From contig JALFSI010000043.1 of the NCBI GenBank assembly GCA_022779365.1, positions 1 through 22,856 on the forward strand: a stretch of DNA of 22,856 nucleotides, in the 5' to 3' direction. A program made the translations under genes and the position numbers. Positions within the stretch are counted from its first letter, which is position 1, and every line of letters starts with the position of its first letter. Under the pieces are notes generated by a model. It had not been told where the DNA came from and made no database searches. It saw only the letters and a list, made by a program, of their open reading frames with translations. Positions 1-7,227 of this stretch are shown in pieces. This DNA comes from CAG-170 sp022779365. GTDB taxonomy: Bacteria; Bacillota; Clostridia; Oscillospirales; Oscillospiraceae.

Positions 1-21
1 AAAAAGCTTGAAGAGCTTTTT
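1..21 (+). terminator. Terminator hairpin of a gene left of the window
   Basis: The first bases form an 8-bp stem (AAAAAGCT at 1-8 with AGCTTTTT at 14-21) around a 5-nt loop. It ends in a T run, as an intrinsic terminator does. The A run on the other side could make it work in both directions. The gene it would serve lies outside the window. Confidence 0.45.
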
Positions 22-135
22 ATAGCGCCAACGGCGCGTCAGATTCTGCATGAGACGGCGCAGCGTGCATTCGCACGATGCGAGTGTGCGTAGCACACGG
101 GATTCTTGATTAAATATTTTAATCAAGAATCAGTA
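22..135. other. Non-coding stretch with stacked hairpins and a 31-bp palindrome
   Basis: No gene is seen here. Several short inverted repeats follow one another: GCGCC/GGCGC near 26-38, GTGC/GCAC near 65-76, GTGTGC/GCACAC near 85-99, and a 13-bp perfect stem at 101-113 with 119-131 that is AT-rich, unlike its surroundings. The palindrome could act as a bidirectional terminator or a protein binding site. I found no second copy in the window. Confidence 0.4.
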
Positions 136-144
136 TAAAAATGA

Positions 145-176
145 ACGGGCGGGGAATTTTCCCCGCCCGTATTCTT
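145..176 (+). terminator. GC-rich intrinsic terminator
   Basis: A perfect 12-bp stem (ACGGGCGGGGAA at 145-156 with TTCCCCGCCCGT at 159-170) is followed by ATTCTTT. This is a strong hairpin with a modest T tract. It probably ends transcription from the left and insulates the promoter at 235-263. Confidence 0.55.
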
Positions 177-177
177 T

Positions 178-214
178 GAAAAGCCTCCCTTTGGCGACCA
201 GGGGGAGGCTTTGA
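178..214. repeat. Short hairpin module related to the dispersed repeats
   Basis: AAGCCTCCC near 181-189 pairs with the GGGGGAGGCTT stretch near 201-212 around a TTTGGCGACCA loop. The same CCTCCC/GGGAGG module with a TTGG-GACCA type loop recurs at 10396-10420 and, in opposite orientation, at 18204-18230. It is therefore probably a solo end module of the composite repeat described at those sites. The T-containing flank may also let it terminate transcription. Confidence 0.45.
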
Positions 215-234
215 TGCGCAATTGCGATTTCTTC

Positions 235-263
235 TTGAGAATCGGGCAAAAATTCGGTATACT
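235..263 (+). promoter_or_regulatory. Sigma-A type promoter of the FAD oxidoreductase pair
   Basis: A -35 box TTGAGA (235-240) and a -10 box TATACT (258-263) are separated by 17 bp, the optimal spacing. Transcription would begin near 270, about 20 nt before the start codon at 291. No operator is evident. Confidence 0.65.
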
Positions 264-290
264 GGCGGTAGAAACGGACGGGAGGGCGCT

Positions 291-1514
291 ATGAAGGTTT
301 TGATCATCGGAGGCGGCGCGAGCGGGATGATGGCGGCGCTGTCGGCTGCGCAGGACGCGGGCAACCGCGTGACGCTGCTGGAGCGGCAGGCGCGCGTGGG
401 CAGGAAGCTGCTGGCAAGCGGCAACGGGCGGTGCAATCTGTCCAATCTCGCGGCGGACGAGACGCATTATTACGGCGCGGCGGCGTTTGTAAAGCCCGCG
501 CTGGCGCGCTTTCCCGTGCGGAAAACGCTGGACTTTTTCCACGCGCTGGGGCTGCTCACGACGGCGCAGGCGGACGGGCGCGTGTATCCGCTGAGCGATC
601 AGGCAAACAGCGTGGTGGATGTGCTGCGCTTTGCGCTGGCGGCGCGGGGCGTGGACGTGCAGTGCGGGTGCGAGGTGCGCGCTGTGCGCAAAAAGGCGCG
701 CGGCTGGCAGGCGGAATGCACCGACGGGCGTTCATTTTTCGGCGACAAGCTGATCGTTGCCGCGGGCGGCTGCGCCGGACGCAAGCTCGGCGGGACGGAG
801 GACGGCTACCGTATTTTGGAGGCGCTGGGGCACTCGTGCACGGCACTGCATCCGAGCCTGACGCAAATTCGCACCGAGCCGGAGCTTGTGCGCGCGCTCA
901 AGGGCGTGCGCGCGGATGCGGCACTGGAATTAAAGGTCGCGGGGCGGCGCGCGGCGCGCAGTGCGGGCGAGGTACAGTTTACGGAATACGGCGTGAGCGG
1001 TCCGGCGGCGTTTGAGCTTTCGCGCGCGGTGGCGACCGGCGCGGGCGAGATGGTGCTGCTGCTGGATTTTCTGCGCGGACTGGACCGCACGGCGGTATTG
1101 GAGCTTTTGCAGGCGCGCCGGGTGCAGCTTCCGCAGCTTGCGGCGGAGGAACTGCTGGCGGGAATGCTGCACAGCCGGTTGGGAAAGGTCATCATCAAGC
1201 GCGCAGGGCTGGACGCTGCATCGGCGCTGGAAGCGCTCACGGACGCGGAACTGGACGCGGCAGCGGCGCAGGTCAAGTGCTTTGCGCTGCCGGTCGTGGG
1301 CGTGATGGGCATGGACAGCGCGCAGGTGACGGCGGGCGGCATCCGCACGGCGGAATTTGACCCCGTGACGCTGGAGAGCCGCCTTGCGCCGGGTGTATTC
1401 GCCACCGGCGAGGTGCTGGATGTGGACGGCGAGTGCGGCGGCTTCAATCTGCAATGGGCGTGGTCGTCGGGCTACGTCGCGGGAAAACTGGGAAAACGCG
1501 AGGACGAGGCATGA
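291..1514 (+). CDS. FAD-dependent oxidoreductase, HI0933/YhiN (aminoacetone oxidase-like) family
   Basis: This is a 407-residue cytosolic flavoprotein of the HI0933/TIGR00275 family. An FAD-binding Rossmann start, VLIIGGGASGMMAA, covers residues 3-16, with the dinucleotide glycines at 7-12 and an acidic residue at E31. The family signature GRKLLASGNGRCNLSN follows at 37-52. The C-terminal FAD motif GEVLDVDGECGGFNLQWAW is intact, and length is normal. The family's physiological substrate is unsettled; some members are annotated as aminoacetone oxidase. I chose ATG 291 because GGAGGG lies 4 nt upstream and the Rossmann fold begins right there; an upstream in-frame ATG at 222 lies before the promoter. 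The stop overlaps the next start (ATGA), so the two genes are translationally coupled. Confidence 0.9.
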   Translation: MKVLIIGGGASGMMAALSAAQDAGNRVTLLERQARVGRKLLASGNGRCNLSNLAADETHYYGAAAFVKPALARFPVRKTLDFFHALGLLTTAQADGRVYPLSDQANSVVDVLRFALAARGVDVQCGCEVRAVRKKARGWQAECTDGRSFFGDKLIVAAGGCAGRKLGGTEDGYRILEALGHSCTALHPSLTQIRTEPELVRALKGVRADAALELKVAGRRAARSAGEVQFTEYGVSGPAAFELSRAVATGAGEMVLLLDFLRGLDRTAVLELLQARRVQLPQLAAEELLAGMLHSRLGKVIIKRAGLDAASALEALTDAELDAAAAQVKCFALPVVGVMGMDSAQVTAGGIRTAEFDPVTLESRLAPGVFATGEVLDVDGECGGFNLQWAWSSGYVAGKLGKREDEA

Positions 1515-3103
1515 TCCGAATACGGGATATTGCGCTGCCGCCGGAGGCGGATATGGCGGCGCTGTCGCGCGCGGCGGCAAAGCTGCTGCGCATCAAAGAG
1601 GGCGAAATTCGCCGCATCGACCTGAAAAAACGGTCGATCGACGCGCGGAAAAAGAGCGATGTACGCGTGATCTATACGGTGGACGTGCTCGTTTCCGGGC
1701 GGGAGGACAAAATTCTCAAGCAGGCGCGGTGCGACAAGGCGTCCATCGCGCGGGATGAGCCGTATGCGCCGCCGACGGCTGCACAGGCACTGCCGCAGCG
1801 CCCGGTGGTGATCGGGTTCGGACCTGCCGGGATGTTCGCGGCGCTGGTGCTGGCAATGGCGGGCGCGCGCCCGATCGTTTTAGAGCGCGGGCAGGATGCG
1901 CGCACGCGGCACGAAAAGGTGCAAAAATTCTGGAACGGCGGCGGGCTGGATACGGAGTGCAACGTGCAGTTCGGTGAGGGCGGCGCGGGCACGTTTTCGG
2001 ACGGAAAGCTCACGACGGGCACAAAAAATGAGCGCATCGGCTGGGTGCTGGAGCAGTTTGCCGACGCGGGCGCAGGAGCGGATATTTTATTCGACGCCAG
2101 GCCGCACATCGGCACGGACGTGCTGGTGGAGGTGGTGCAGAATCTGCGCGAAAAGATCATCCACTACGGCGGCGAGGTGCGCTTCGGCGCGCGCGTGACG
2201 GGGCTTTTGCAGGAAAACGGGGCGCTGACCGGCGTGCGGTATGAGCAGGACGGGCAGACGCACGCGCTTGCGTGCACGCGGGCAGTGCTCTCGATCGGGC
2301 ACAGCGCGCGCGATACCCTTGAGATGCTGCTGGACGCGGGTGTGCGGATGGAGGCGAAGCCGTTTTCCATGGGTGTGCGCATCGAGCACCGGCAGGCGAA
2401 TATCAACGCGGCGCAGTACGGCGCGTCGGCGGGGCGGCAGGGGCTGCCGCCGGCGGATTACAAGCTGAATGTGCATCTGCCGGACGGCGCGTCGGCGTAT
2501 ACGTTTTGTATGTGCCCCGGCGGGCAGGTGGTCGCGGCGGCGTCGGAGGACGGCGGCGTGGTGACGAACGGGATGAGCAATGCCGCGCGGGACGGCAAAA
2601 ACGCGAACGCGGCGCTGCTGGTAACGCTCAGCCCGGAGGATTTTCCGGGCACAGACGCGCTGGCGGGGATGCGCTGGCAGCGAAGCCTTGAGCAGGCGGC
2701 GTTCCGCGCGGGCGGCGGAGACTATCGCGCCCCGGCACAGCTTGCGGGCGACTTTCTGGCGCACAGGGCGAGCACAAGGCTCGGCAGCGTGCAGCCGACG
2801 TATCGCCCCGGCGTGCGCCTGTGTGAGCTGCACGACGTGCTGCCCGCGCGCATTACGGACGTTCTGGAGCGGGCGCTGCCGGAGCTTGGAAAGCGCCTGC
2901 ACGGGTTCGACGCGCCCGACGCGGTGCTGACCGCGCCGGAGACGCGCAGCTCGTCGCCGGTGCGCATCGTGCGGGACGCGGTGCGGCAGGCAAGCCTGCA
3001 AGGTCTCTACCCCTGCGGCGAGGGCGCGGGCTACGCAGGCGGCATCATGTCCGCCGCCGTGGATGGGATCTTGACGGCGGAAGAAATATTGAAGGAGGAT
3101 TAA
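1511..3103 (+). CDS. NAD(P)/FAD-dependent dehydrogenase, COG2509 family
   Basis: This is a 530-residue cytosolic flavoprotein. An N-terminal domain of about 95 residues, rich in basic and acidic residues (MIRIRDIALPPEAD at the start), precedes an FAD-binding Rossmann motif GFGPAG at 102-107 and the family signature FGEGGAGTFSDGKLTT. The C-terminus carries the FAD-contact motif YPCGEGAGYAGGIMSAAVDG. This architecture is that of COG2509, uncharacterised FAD-dependent dehydrogenases common in Clostridia; the substrate is unknown. The start ATG at 1511 overlaps the preceding stop by 4 bp, which supports it over the longer frame beginning at 1433. Being coupled to the HI0933-type enzyme suggests related roles. 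The last codons contain an AAGGAGG sequence 6 nt before an orphan ATG (see findings). Confidence 0.9.
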   Translation: MIRIRDIALPPEADMAALSRAAAKLLRIKEGEIRRIDLKKRSIDARKKSDVRVIYTVDVLVSGREDKILKQARCDKASIARDEPYAPPTAAQALPQRPVVIGFGPAGMFAALVLAMAGARPIVLERGQDARTRHEKVQKFWNGGGLDTECNVQFGEGGAGTFSDGKLTTGTKNERIGWVLEQFADAGAGADILFDARPHIGTDVLVEVVQNLREKIIHYGGEVRFGARVTGLLQENGALTGVRYEQDGQTHALACTRAVLSIGHSARDTLEMLLDAGVRMEAKPFSMGVRIEHRQANINAAQYGASAGRQGLPPADYKLNVHLPDGASAYTFCMCPGGQVVAAASEDGGVVTNGMSNAARDGKNANAALLVTLSPEDFPGTDALAGMRWQRSLEQAAFRAGGGDYRAPAQLAGDFLAHRASTRLGSVQPTYRPGVRLCELHDVLPARITDVLERALPELGKRLHGFDAPDAVLTAPETRSSSPVRIVRDAVRQASLQGLYPCGEGAGYAGGIMSAAVDGILTAEEILKED

Positions 3104-3236
3104 AATGCGGTGGGTGCGCCCCTACGGGTGCGTGCGTATTTGCACCAGTGCGGGCAAGCTTGCAGCGTTGTACCGCGCGGGCGCAGGCGTTCTGGAACGG
3201 ACAAGCTATAAGATCTTTGCCCTTGAATGCGCGGGA

Positions 3237-4436
3237 TCAGCTACCCCGCGCCATATCACGGAAGGTCCAAATATCGGTATCACGGCCGACAAAATAGCGG
3301 GTGATGCCCATGGGGTCCCGGTCGGTGTAAAAGCACCAGCCGTCCATGAGAATGCCAAAATCATAGTATTCGGCGGCGATCTGCCGCACCAGCGGCGATT
3401 CGTGCCCGACGGGATAGGACAGCGCGGTGGGAACGCGCCCGGTCAGGCGGGTAATGGCAAGCTGCGACTCGGATAGCTCCCGGCGCAGCGCCTCCTCGCT
3501 CAGCGTGTCGAGCAGGGGATGGGTGACGGTGTGGCTCTGGATGCTGACCAGCCCGGAATCCGCCAGCTCGCGGAGCTGCTCGGCGGTGAGATAGCGCGGC
3601 GCACCGATCTTGTCGGTGATGATGAAAATGGTGGCCTTGACGCCGTAACGCTCCAGCAGCGGCAGCAGCTCGGTATAATTATCGGCGTAGCCGTCGTCAA
3701 AGGTCAGAATGACCGGCTTTTCATACTGCGCAAGCATCGGAAGCTCCGTGATCCAAATGGGGGTATAGCCATTTTCCAGCAGAAAAATGAGCTGCTCCTC
3801 CAGCGCGGCGGGAGAGACGAACAGCGAGCGCTCGCCCCAACAATCGTCGCTGACAGCGTGATACATGAGAACAGGTACGGCATATCCCGGCGACAGGACA
3901 CCACGCGGGGCGGTGCTGCAATACAGCGCGTCCTGCTCCGGGTCGGCAAGATACCAGCCGTCCGTCCACGAAAGAACCGTATCCAGCGGCAGATATGCGC
4001 TTTCACCGTCACACAGGAGACTGCCGCCGGTGGAGACGGTGCGGTGCGCACCGTTTGCGAGCTGAACGGTGCAGACGGCAGCCTGACCAGTCTGTACAGG
4101 CAGTGTGAGCGTACAGCTTCCGCCGGTCAGAGCGACGTAATCATGCAGACGGACATAGATCGCCTGCCCCTGCCAAAAGGCGGGCAGAACACTCCCGTCC
4201 AGATAGACCGCAGTATCGGCGAGGTCGGGCGTGGGAGCAAAAACGGCAGGCGCAGGCTCGTGAACGGCAGGCGCGGGTTCGCAAACGGCGGGCGCGGAGC
4301 GCTCCGGCTCGACCGCGACCTCCTCCGCCGGAGGCACGGGCAGCGGTCGTGAGCCTATTCGCACGGGCTGCAGGAAACCGGCGCAGCCGGCAAGCAGCAG
4401 CGAGAAAAGCAGGAGGAGCGGAAAGAGTTTTTTCAT
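3237..4436 (-). CDS. Lipoprotein polysaccharide deacetylase (NodB homology, CE4)
   Basis: This 399-residue protein has a lipoprotein signal peptide (MKKLFPLLLLFSLLLAGC) with lipobox LAGC at 15-18, so it should be anchored outside the membrane. A Pro/Ala/Glu linker with EPAPAV-type repeats (about 40-70) leads to a domain at about 75-175 resembling the copper-amine-oxidase-N stalk (LPAFWQGQAIYVRLHDYVAL). The catalytic NodB domain covers about 187-395: TFDDGY at 245-250 supplies the base and metal aspartates, SHTVTH at 301-306 the metal histidines, and YPVGH at 341-345 is motif 3. It probably removes acetyl groups from peptidoglycan or another cell-surface GlcNAc polymer; which one cannot be read from sequence. 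No good ribosome binding site precedes ATG 4436, although the signal peptide fixes the start. It lies just beyond the terminator of the G3E GTPase pair. Confidence 0.88.
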   Translation of the reverse strand: MKKLFPLLLLFSLLLAGCAGFLQPVRIGSRPLPVPPAEEVAVEPERSAPAVCEPAPAVHEPAPAVFAPTPDLADTAVYLDGSVLPAFWQGQAIYVRLHDYVALTGGSCTLTLPVQTGQAAVCTVQLANGAHRTVSTGGSLLCDGESAYLPLDTVLSWTDGWYLADPEQDALYCSTAPRGVLSPGYAVPVLMYHAVSDDCWGERSLFVSPAALEEQLIFLLENGYTPIWITELPMLAQYEKPVILTFDDGYADNYTELLPLLERYGVKATIFIITDKIGAPRYLTAEQLRELADSGLVSIQSHTVTHPLLDTLSEEALRRELSESQLAITRLTGRVPTALSYPVGHESPLVRQIAAEYYDFGILMDGWCFYTDRDPMGITRYFVGRDTDIWTFRDMARGS

Positions 4437-4451
4437 ATTTGTTCATTTTAT

Positions 4452-4483
4452 AAAAGTCGGGCAGGCGCTTTGCACCTGTCCGG
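4452..4483 (-). terminator. Intrinsic terminator after the G3E GTPase pair
   Basis: On the minus strand an 8-bp stem with one internal mismatch (4475-4482 with 4458-4465, CAGG/CCTG core) is followed by ACTTTTAT. It lies directly after the stop codon at 4493, and its T tract sits 16 nt before the deacetylase start at 4436. The deacetylase must therefore rely on readthrough or on a promoter inside this short gap. Confidence 0.55.
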
Positions 4484-4492
4484 CGTTCTGTT

Positions 4493-5446
4493 TCAAAATG
4501 TGGCGACTTCCTGCTCGGCAGGGTCGGCGGGCTCTACGGTTTTGGCAGTTAAGATCGGACCGACGCCTTTATAGAGACTGTGGTATTTTGCCTCGACGGT
4601 GGCGGTGACGCGCACCCAGGAGCGGGTCTTGAGCCCCTCACTGCCGATAAATTTGCACGGCAGACCCATGAACGTAATATCCGCCTCGCAGCAGGTCATC
4701 ACAAAGCGCCCGGGGGCGAACATCCCCTCGCGCTGGCTGCGCAGGCGCGCGACTTGCCCCTTGAACTGCACCGTTTTGCCGGCGTATTTTTTCGGCTCTT
4801 CCGTAATGTCGCGGTAGAACAGGGCATAGTCCTCGTCGTTTATGACGATGGGGTCCTTCGTGATGTCGAACGGCAGCGGGTCTTCGATCTCGTCAAACTG
4901 CGTTGTGCCGTCGGTGTAGTCATAGACGATGTCCACGCGGCGGTTGACGGCGCGGGCGATCTTATGAAACGGCATCACATCCGCGCCCGGCTGCATCCGA
5001 TTAAAGACGACCATCTGCGCGCCGGTGAGCTTATCCACGACGAGCTGGCGCATATTGGCGTTGTACTGCAAAAACGTGCTCGCGTCGGCAAACATGACCT
5101 CCTGCGCGATCTGCCAGTGCTCCGGCGTCTTGAGGTAAAAGTCGGCGGCGAGGTGCATCCCGTTCAGCTCCACCACGACGCGCTCGGCGGCGTGCTTTTC
5201 CGCGAGCTTTTCGAGAAATTCGGGGCTAAGCTGGTCATAGTCCGCCGTTTCGAGCCAAACAGTCTTGTGCGGATAGGCGGAGAGGTCGTATTCCTCCTCG
5301 CCCTCCTCCAGCACGAGCAGCAGCGTCCGCTCCCCGGCGTTGAAGCGCGGGTCTTCAAGCGTCTGCTGGATGAATTTTGTTTTGCCGGACTCCAGAAAGC
5401 CGGTAAAAACGTACATCGGCAGCGGCGTCGGTTCGTTTTTCTTCAT
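4493..5446 (-). CDS. G3E (CobW/COG0523) GTPase fused to a DUF1980-like domain
   Basis: This is a 317-residue cytosolic protein. Residues 11-190 are a G3E P-loop domain: Walker A GFLESGKT at 16-23 and a VVVELNGMH segment (91-99) in the place of the usual EPSG. The G3E Cys motif CXCC and the NKxD guanine motif are absent; FNRMQ (148-152) stands at the NKxD place. Residues about 195-305 resemble DUF1980, the C-terminal domain of the TIGR03943/YcgQ permease-subunit family, including RFVMTCCEADITF at 247-259, whose two cysteines and Asp could bind metal. I start at ATG 5446, with GGAG 9 nt upstream, rather than at the in-frame TTG at 5461 inside the previous gene. Four bases separate it from the His-rich GTPase, so the two are co-transcribed and probably handle the same metal. 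Confidence 0.85.
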   Translation of the reverse strand: MKKNEPTPLPMYVFTGFLESGKTKFIQQTLEDPRFNAGERTLLLVLEEGEEEYDLSAYPHKTVWLETADYDQLSPEFLEKLAEKHAAERVVVELNGMHLAADFYLKTPEHWQIAQEVMFADASTFLQYNANMRQLVVDKLTGAQMVVFNRMQPGADVMPFHKIARAVNRRVDIVYDYTDGTTQFDEIEDPLPFDITKDPIVINDEDYALFYRDITEEPKKYAGKTVQFKGQVARLRSQREGMFAPGRFVMTCCEADITFMGLPCKFIGSEGLKTRSWVRVTATVEAKYHSLYKGVGPILTAKTVEPADPAEQEVATF

Positions 5447-5450
5447 GGTA

Positions 5451-6587
5451 TCAGACTCCAAACAGGGCGGCGAGCGCCGATTCGTTCAGCTTCGAGCCGA
5501 TCACGCACAGGCGGCCGGTGACCATTGCGCCGCCGTCGCGGATCTCCGGCTCGCCGGGGACGTAGTCAAAGTGCAGCCATGTGCCGTCCGCGGGGACATA
5601 GCCCTTGGCGCGCAGGATGACGCCGTATTTTTCGGCATTTTCGAGGTCAGCCAGAATGGCGGACAGCTCATCCTTCGTGAATTTCTTGTGCGTCTCGACG
5701 CCCCAGCTCGTAAAGACCTCGTCGGCGTCGTGGTCGTGATGATGGTGATGGTGGTGGCAGGAGCAGGCAGGATCGTCACACTCGTCGTGATGGTGGTGAT
5801 GCTCGTGCTCGTCCTCGTCATCATCGTTATCGTGATGATGGTGGTGATGGTGGCAGCATTCGTGGTCGTCATCATCGTCATCGTGATGATGGTGGTGATG
5901 GCAGCCGCATTCATGGTCGTCATCGTCGTCATCATGGTCGTGATGGTGATGGTGCGCTTCCTCTTCCAGACGCTCCAGCTCCAGCGCAATGCTGCTGCGC
6001 TGCTCCATCGCCTCCATGATCTGCGCGCCGGTCAGCTCGTCCCACGGGGTGGTGACGAGGATGGCGTTGGGGTTGTGCTCGCGGATGAGCTTGACGCAGG
6101 CGTCCAGCTTGTCCTCCGCCATGCCGCCGGTGCGGGAGAGGAGGATGGTGTTGGCGGTCTCGATCTGGTCGTTATAGAACTCGCCGAAGTTTTTCATATA
6201 CATCTTGCACTTCGTGGCGTCCGCGACGGCGACAAAATTGCCGAGCTGGACCTCGTCGGACGTGACCCTGCGCACGGCGGCGATGACGTCGGAGAGCTTG
6301 CCGACGCCCGACGGCTCGATGAGGATGCGGTCGGGGTGGTAATCGGCGATGACCTGGCGCAGCGCCTTGCCGAAGTCGCCCACGAGCGAGCAGCAGATGC
6401 AGCCGGAGTTCATCTCGGTGATGCGCACGCCCGCTTCAGACAGGAAGCCCGCGTCGATGCCGATCTCGCCGAACTCATTCTCAATGAGCACGAGCTGCTG
6501 ACCCTGATACGCCTCGCGGATCATTTTGCGGATGAGCGTGGTCTTGCCGGCGCCGAGAAAGCCGGAATAAATATCGATTTTTGTCAT
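5451..6587 (-). CDS. G3E (CobW/COG0523) GTPase with a large His/Asp/Cys-rich metal-binding segment
   Basis: This 378-residue protein belongs to the COG0523 metallochaperone GTPases. Walker A GFLGAGKT lies at 9-16, the metal-binding GCICCS motif (CXCC) at 62-67, and the EPSG switch at 91-94. Residues 212-290 are a low-complexity run of His, Asp, Glu and Cys with six His-rich clusters and interspersed CGC, CC and CSC. The CobW C-terminal domain follows (about 291-378). The expected NKxD guanine motif reads SRTG at 151-154. The family delivers Zn, Co or Ni to enzymes or buffers them; zinc is the likeliest cargo but is inferred. The start has AGAAGGTG 6 nt upstream. It leads a two-gene operon from the promoter at 6624-6652. 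Confidence 0.92.
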   Translation of the reverse strand: MTKIDIYSGFLGAGKTTLIRKMIREAYQGQQLVLIENEFGEIGIDAGFLSEAGVRITEMNSGCICCSLVGDFGKALRQVIADYHPDRILIEPSGVGKLSDVIAAVRRVTSDEVQLGNFVAVADATKCKMYMKNFGEFYNDQIETANTILLSRTGGMAEDKLDACVKLIREHNPNAILVTTPWDELTGAQIMEAMEQRSSIALELERLEEEAHHHHHDHDDDDDDHECGCHHHHHHDDDDDDHECCHHHHHHHDNDDDEDEHEHHHHHDECDDPACSCHHHHHHHDHDADEVFTSWGVETHKKFTKDELSAILADLENAEKYGVILRAKGYVPADGTWLHFDYVPGEPEIRDGGAMVTGRLCVIGSKLNESALAALFGV

Positions 6588-6623
6588 AAAAACACCTTCT
6601 GTAATTGTTATTCGCTATTCCTC

Positions 6624-6652
6624 AGTATAGCACGCTGCTGCGGGAACATCAA
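6624..6652 (-). promoter_or_regulatory. Promoter of the G3E GTPase operon
   Basis: Read on the minus strand, TTGATG (6652-6647) and TATACT (6629-6624) are 17 bp apart. Transcription would start near 6617 and give a leader of about 30 nt. Many COG0523 genes are under Zur control, but I see no clear Zur palindrome, only a loose GTAATTGTTAT stretch at 6601-6611. Confidence 0.6.
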
Positions 6653-6694
6653 GCGCCCGCGGGAGGAAAAGTTCCGCTTTTGCAGGAAATCTCA

Positions 6695-6723
6695 TTGACA
6701 AAGACAAGTGGCTATGATAAAAT
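6695..6723 (+). promoter_or_regulatory. Strong promoter of the tRNA-Ser pair
   Basis: A perfect -35 box TTGACA (6695-6700) and a -10 box TAAAAT (6718-6723) are separated by 17 bp. Transcription would begin near 6730, about 20 nt before the first tRNA. A TATGAT at 6713-6718 is a second -10 candidate but would leave only a 12-bp spacer. Confidence 0.75.
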
Positions 6724-6749
6724 ACGTATCGTCTTTGGAGAAGTCATTC

Positions 6750-6838
6750 GGAGAGATGTCCGAGCGGTTTAAGGAGCCGGTCTTGAAAACCGGTGACGCA
6801 GCGATGCGCCGTGGGTTCGAATCCCACTCTCTCCGCCA
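6750..6838 (+). tRNA. tRNA-Ser (anticodon UGA)
   Basis: The 7-bp acceptor stem GGAGAGA pairs with TCTCTCC near the 3' end. A G discriminator and an encoded CCA follow. The anticodon stem CCGGT/ACCGG encloses the loop CTTGAAA, giving anticodon TGA at 6784-6786, which reads UCA and related serine codons. A long variable arm and the T-loop GGTTCGAATCC make it a class II tRNA, as expected for serine. It is 89 nt long including CCA. Confidence 0.97.
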
Positions 6839-6871
6839 TTCTTTCCCGATTTTCCAGGGATATACCGGCTT

Positions 6872-6963
6872 GCGGAAGTACCCAAGTGGCCGAAGGGGCT
6901 CCCCTGCTAAGGGAGTAGGCGTCTAAAAAGCGCGCGAGAGTTCAAATCTCTCCTTCCGCGCCA
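6872..6963 (+). tRNA. tRNA-Ser (anticodon GCU)
   Basis: The acceptor stem GCGGAAG pairs with CTTCCGC, followed by G and an encoded CCA. The anticodon stem CTCCC/GGGAG encloses CTGCTAA, giving anticodon GCT at 6906-6908, which reads AGU/AGC serine codons. A long variable arm again marks a class II tRNA, 92 nt in all. It lies 33 nt after tRNA-Ser(UGA) and shares its promoter and terminator. Confidence 0.97.
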
Positions 6964-7008
6964 AAGTACCGCATTTCGTAGATTTTTTGCGAAATGCGGT
7001 ACTTTTTA
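6963..7008 (+). terminator. Intrinsic terminator after the tRNA pair
   Basis: A 16-bp perfect stem (6963-6978 with 6990-7005) around an 11-nt loop is followed by a T run. The stem starts at the last base of the second tRNA's CCA, so a transcript ending here needs only short 3' trimming. The A run at the base of the left arm could also serve transcription from the right. Confidence 0.85.
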
Positions 7009-7165
7009 TACCTTTTTATGCTGAAAAGCAGAAATGGTGCACTATAGACGCGGGTGATGGAAGTGGCGAGAAATTGTGAAAAAATGACGGCTGATGCGTT
7101 CTATTGCTGACACGGTTGTTAACATTTTCGCTGGGCATCTGACGATTTTCTTGAAGGAGTGAGTG

Positions 7166-7203
7166 AAAAAGACCGGGGCGGGTACAAACTGTACCTGTCC
7201 CGG
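7166..7203 (-). terminator. Terminator of the rimP-ribF operon
   Basis: On the minus strand a 13-bp stem with two weak pairs (7203-7191 with 7185-7173) around a 5-nt loop is followed by TCTTTTT. It lies 25 nt after the ribF stop and closes the nine-gene operon. The 7009-7165 stretch between this and the tRNA terminator holds no gene I can support. Confidence 0.75.
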
Positions 7204-7227
7204 CCTTTACTTGTATCTGCTCGTGCC

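Noticed and set aside
3105..3476. A 123-codon frame with a good ribosome binding site
   Set aside because: It has no recognisable domain, and most of it is antisense to the deacetylase catalytic domain. It is kept as a finding about the orphan start, not as a gene.
5670..5960. Tandem repeats resembling a microsatellite or CRISPR-like array
   Set aside because: The repetition comes from His and Asp codons in frame within the GTPase. There are no regular spacers.
5340..6698. A 452-codon plus-strand frame opposite the G3E GTPases
   Set aside because: Its Val/Met/Ile-rich part is the complement of the His/Asp repeat codons, and it is not a real membrane protein.
7010..7165. Possible small gene or RNA between the two terminators
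   Set aside because: A GAAGGAG precedes a GTG near 7163, but the frame is the antisense of ribF and passes through its terminator. No other structure is convincing.
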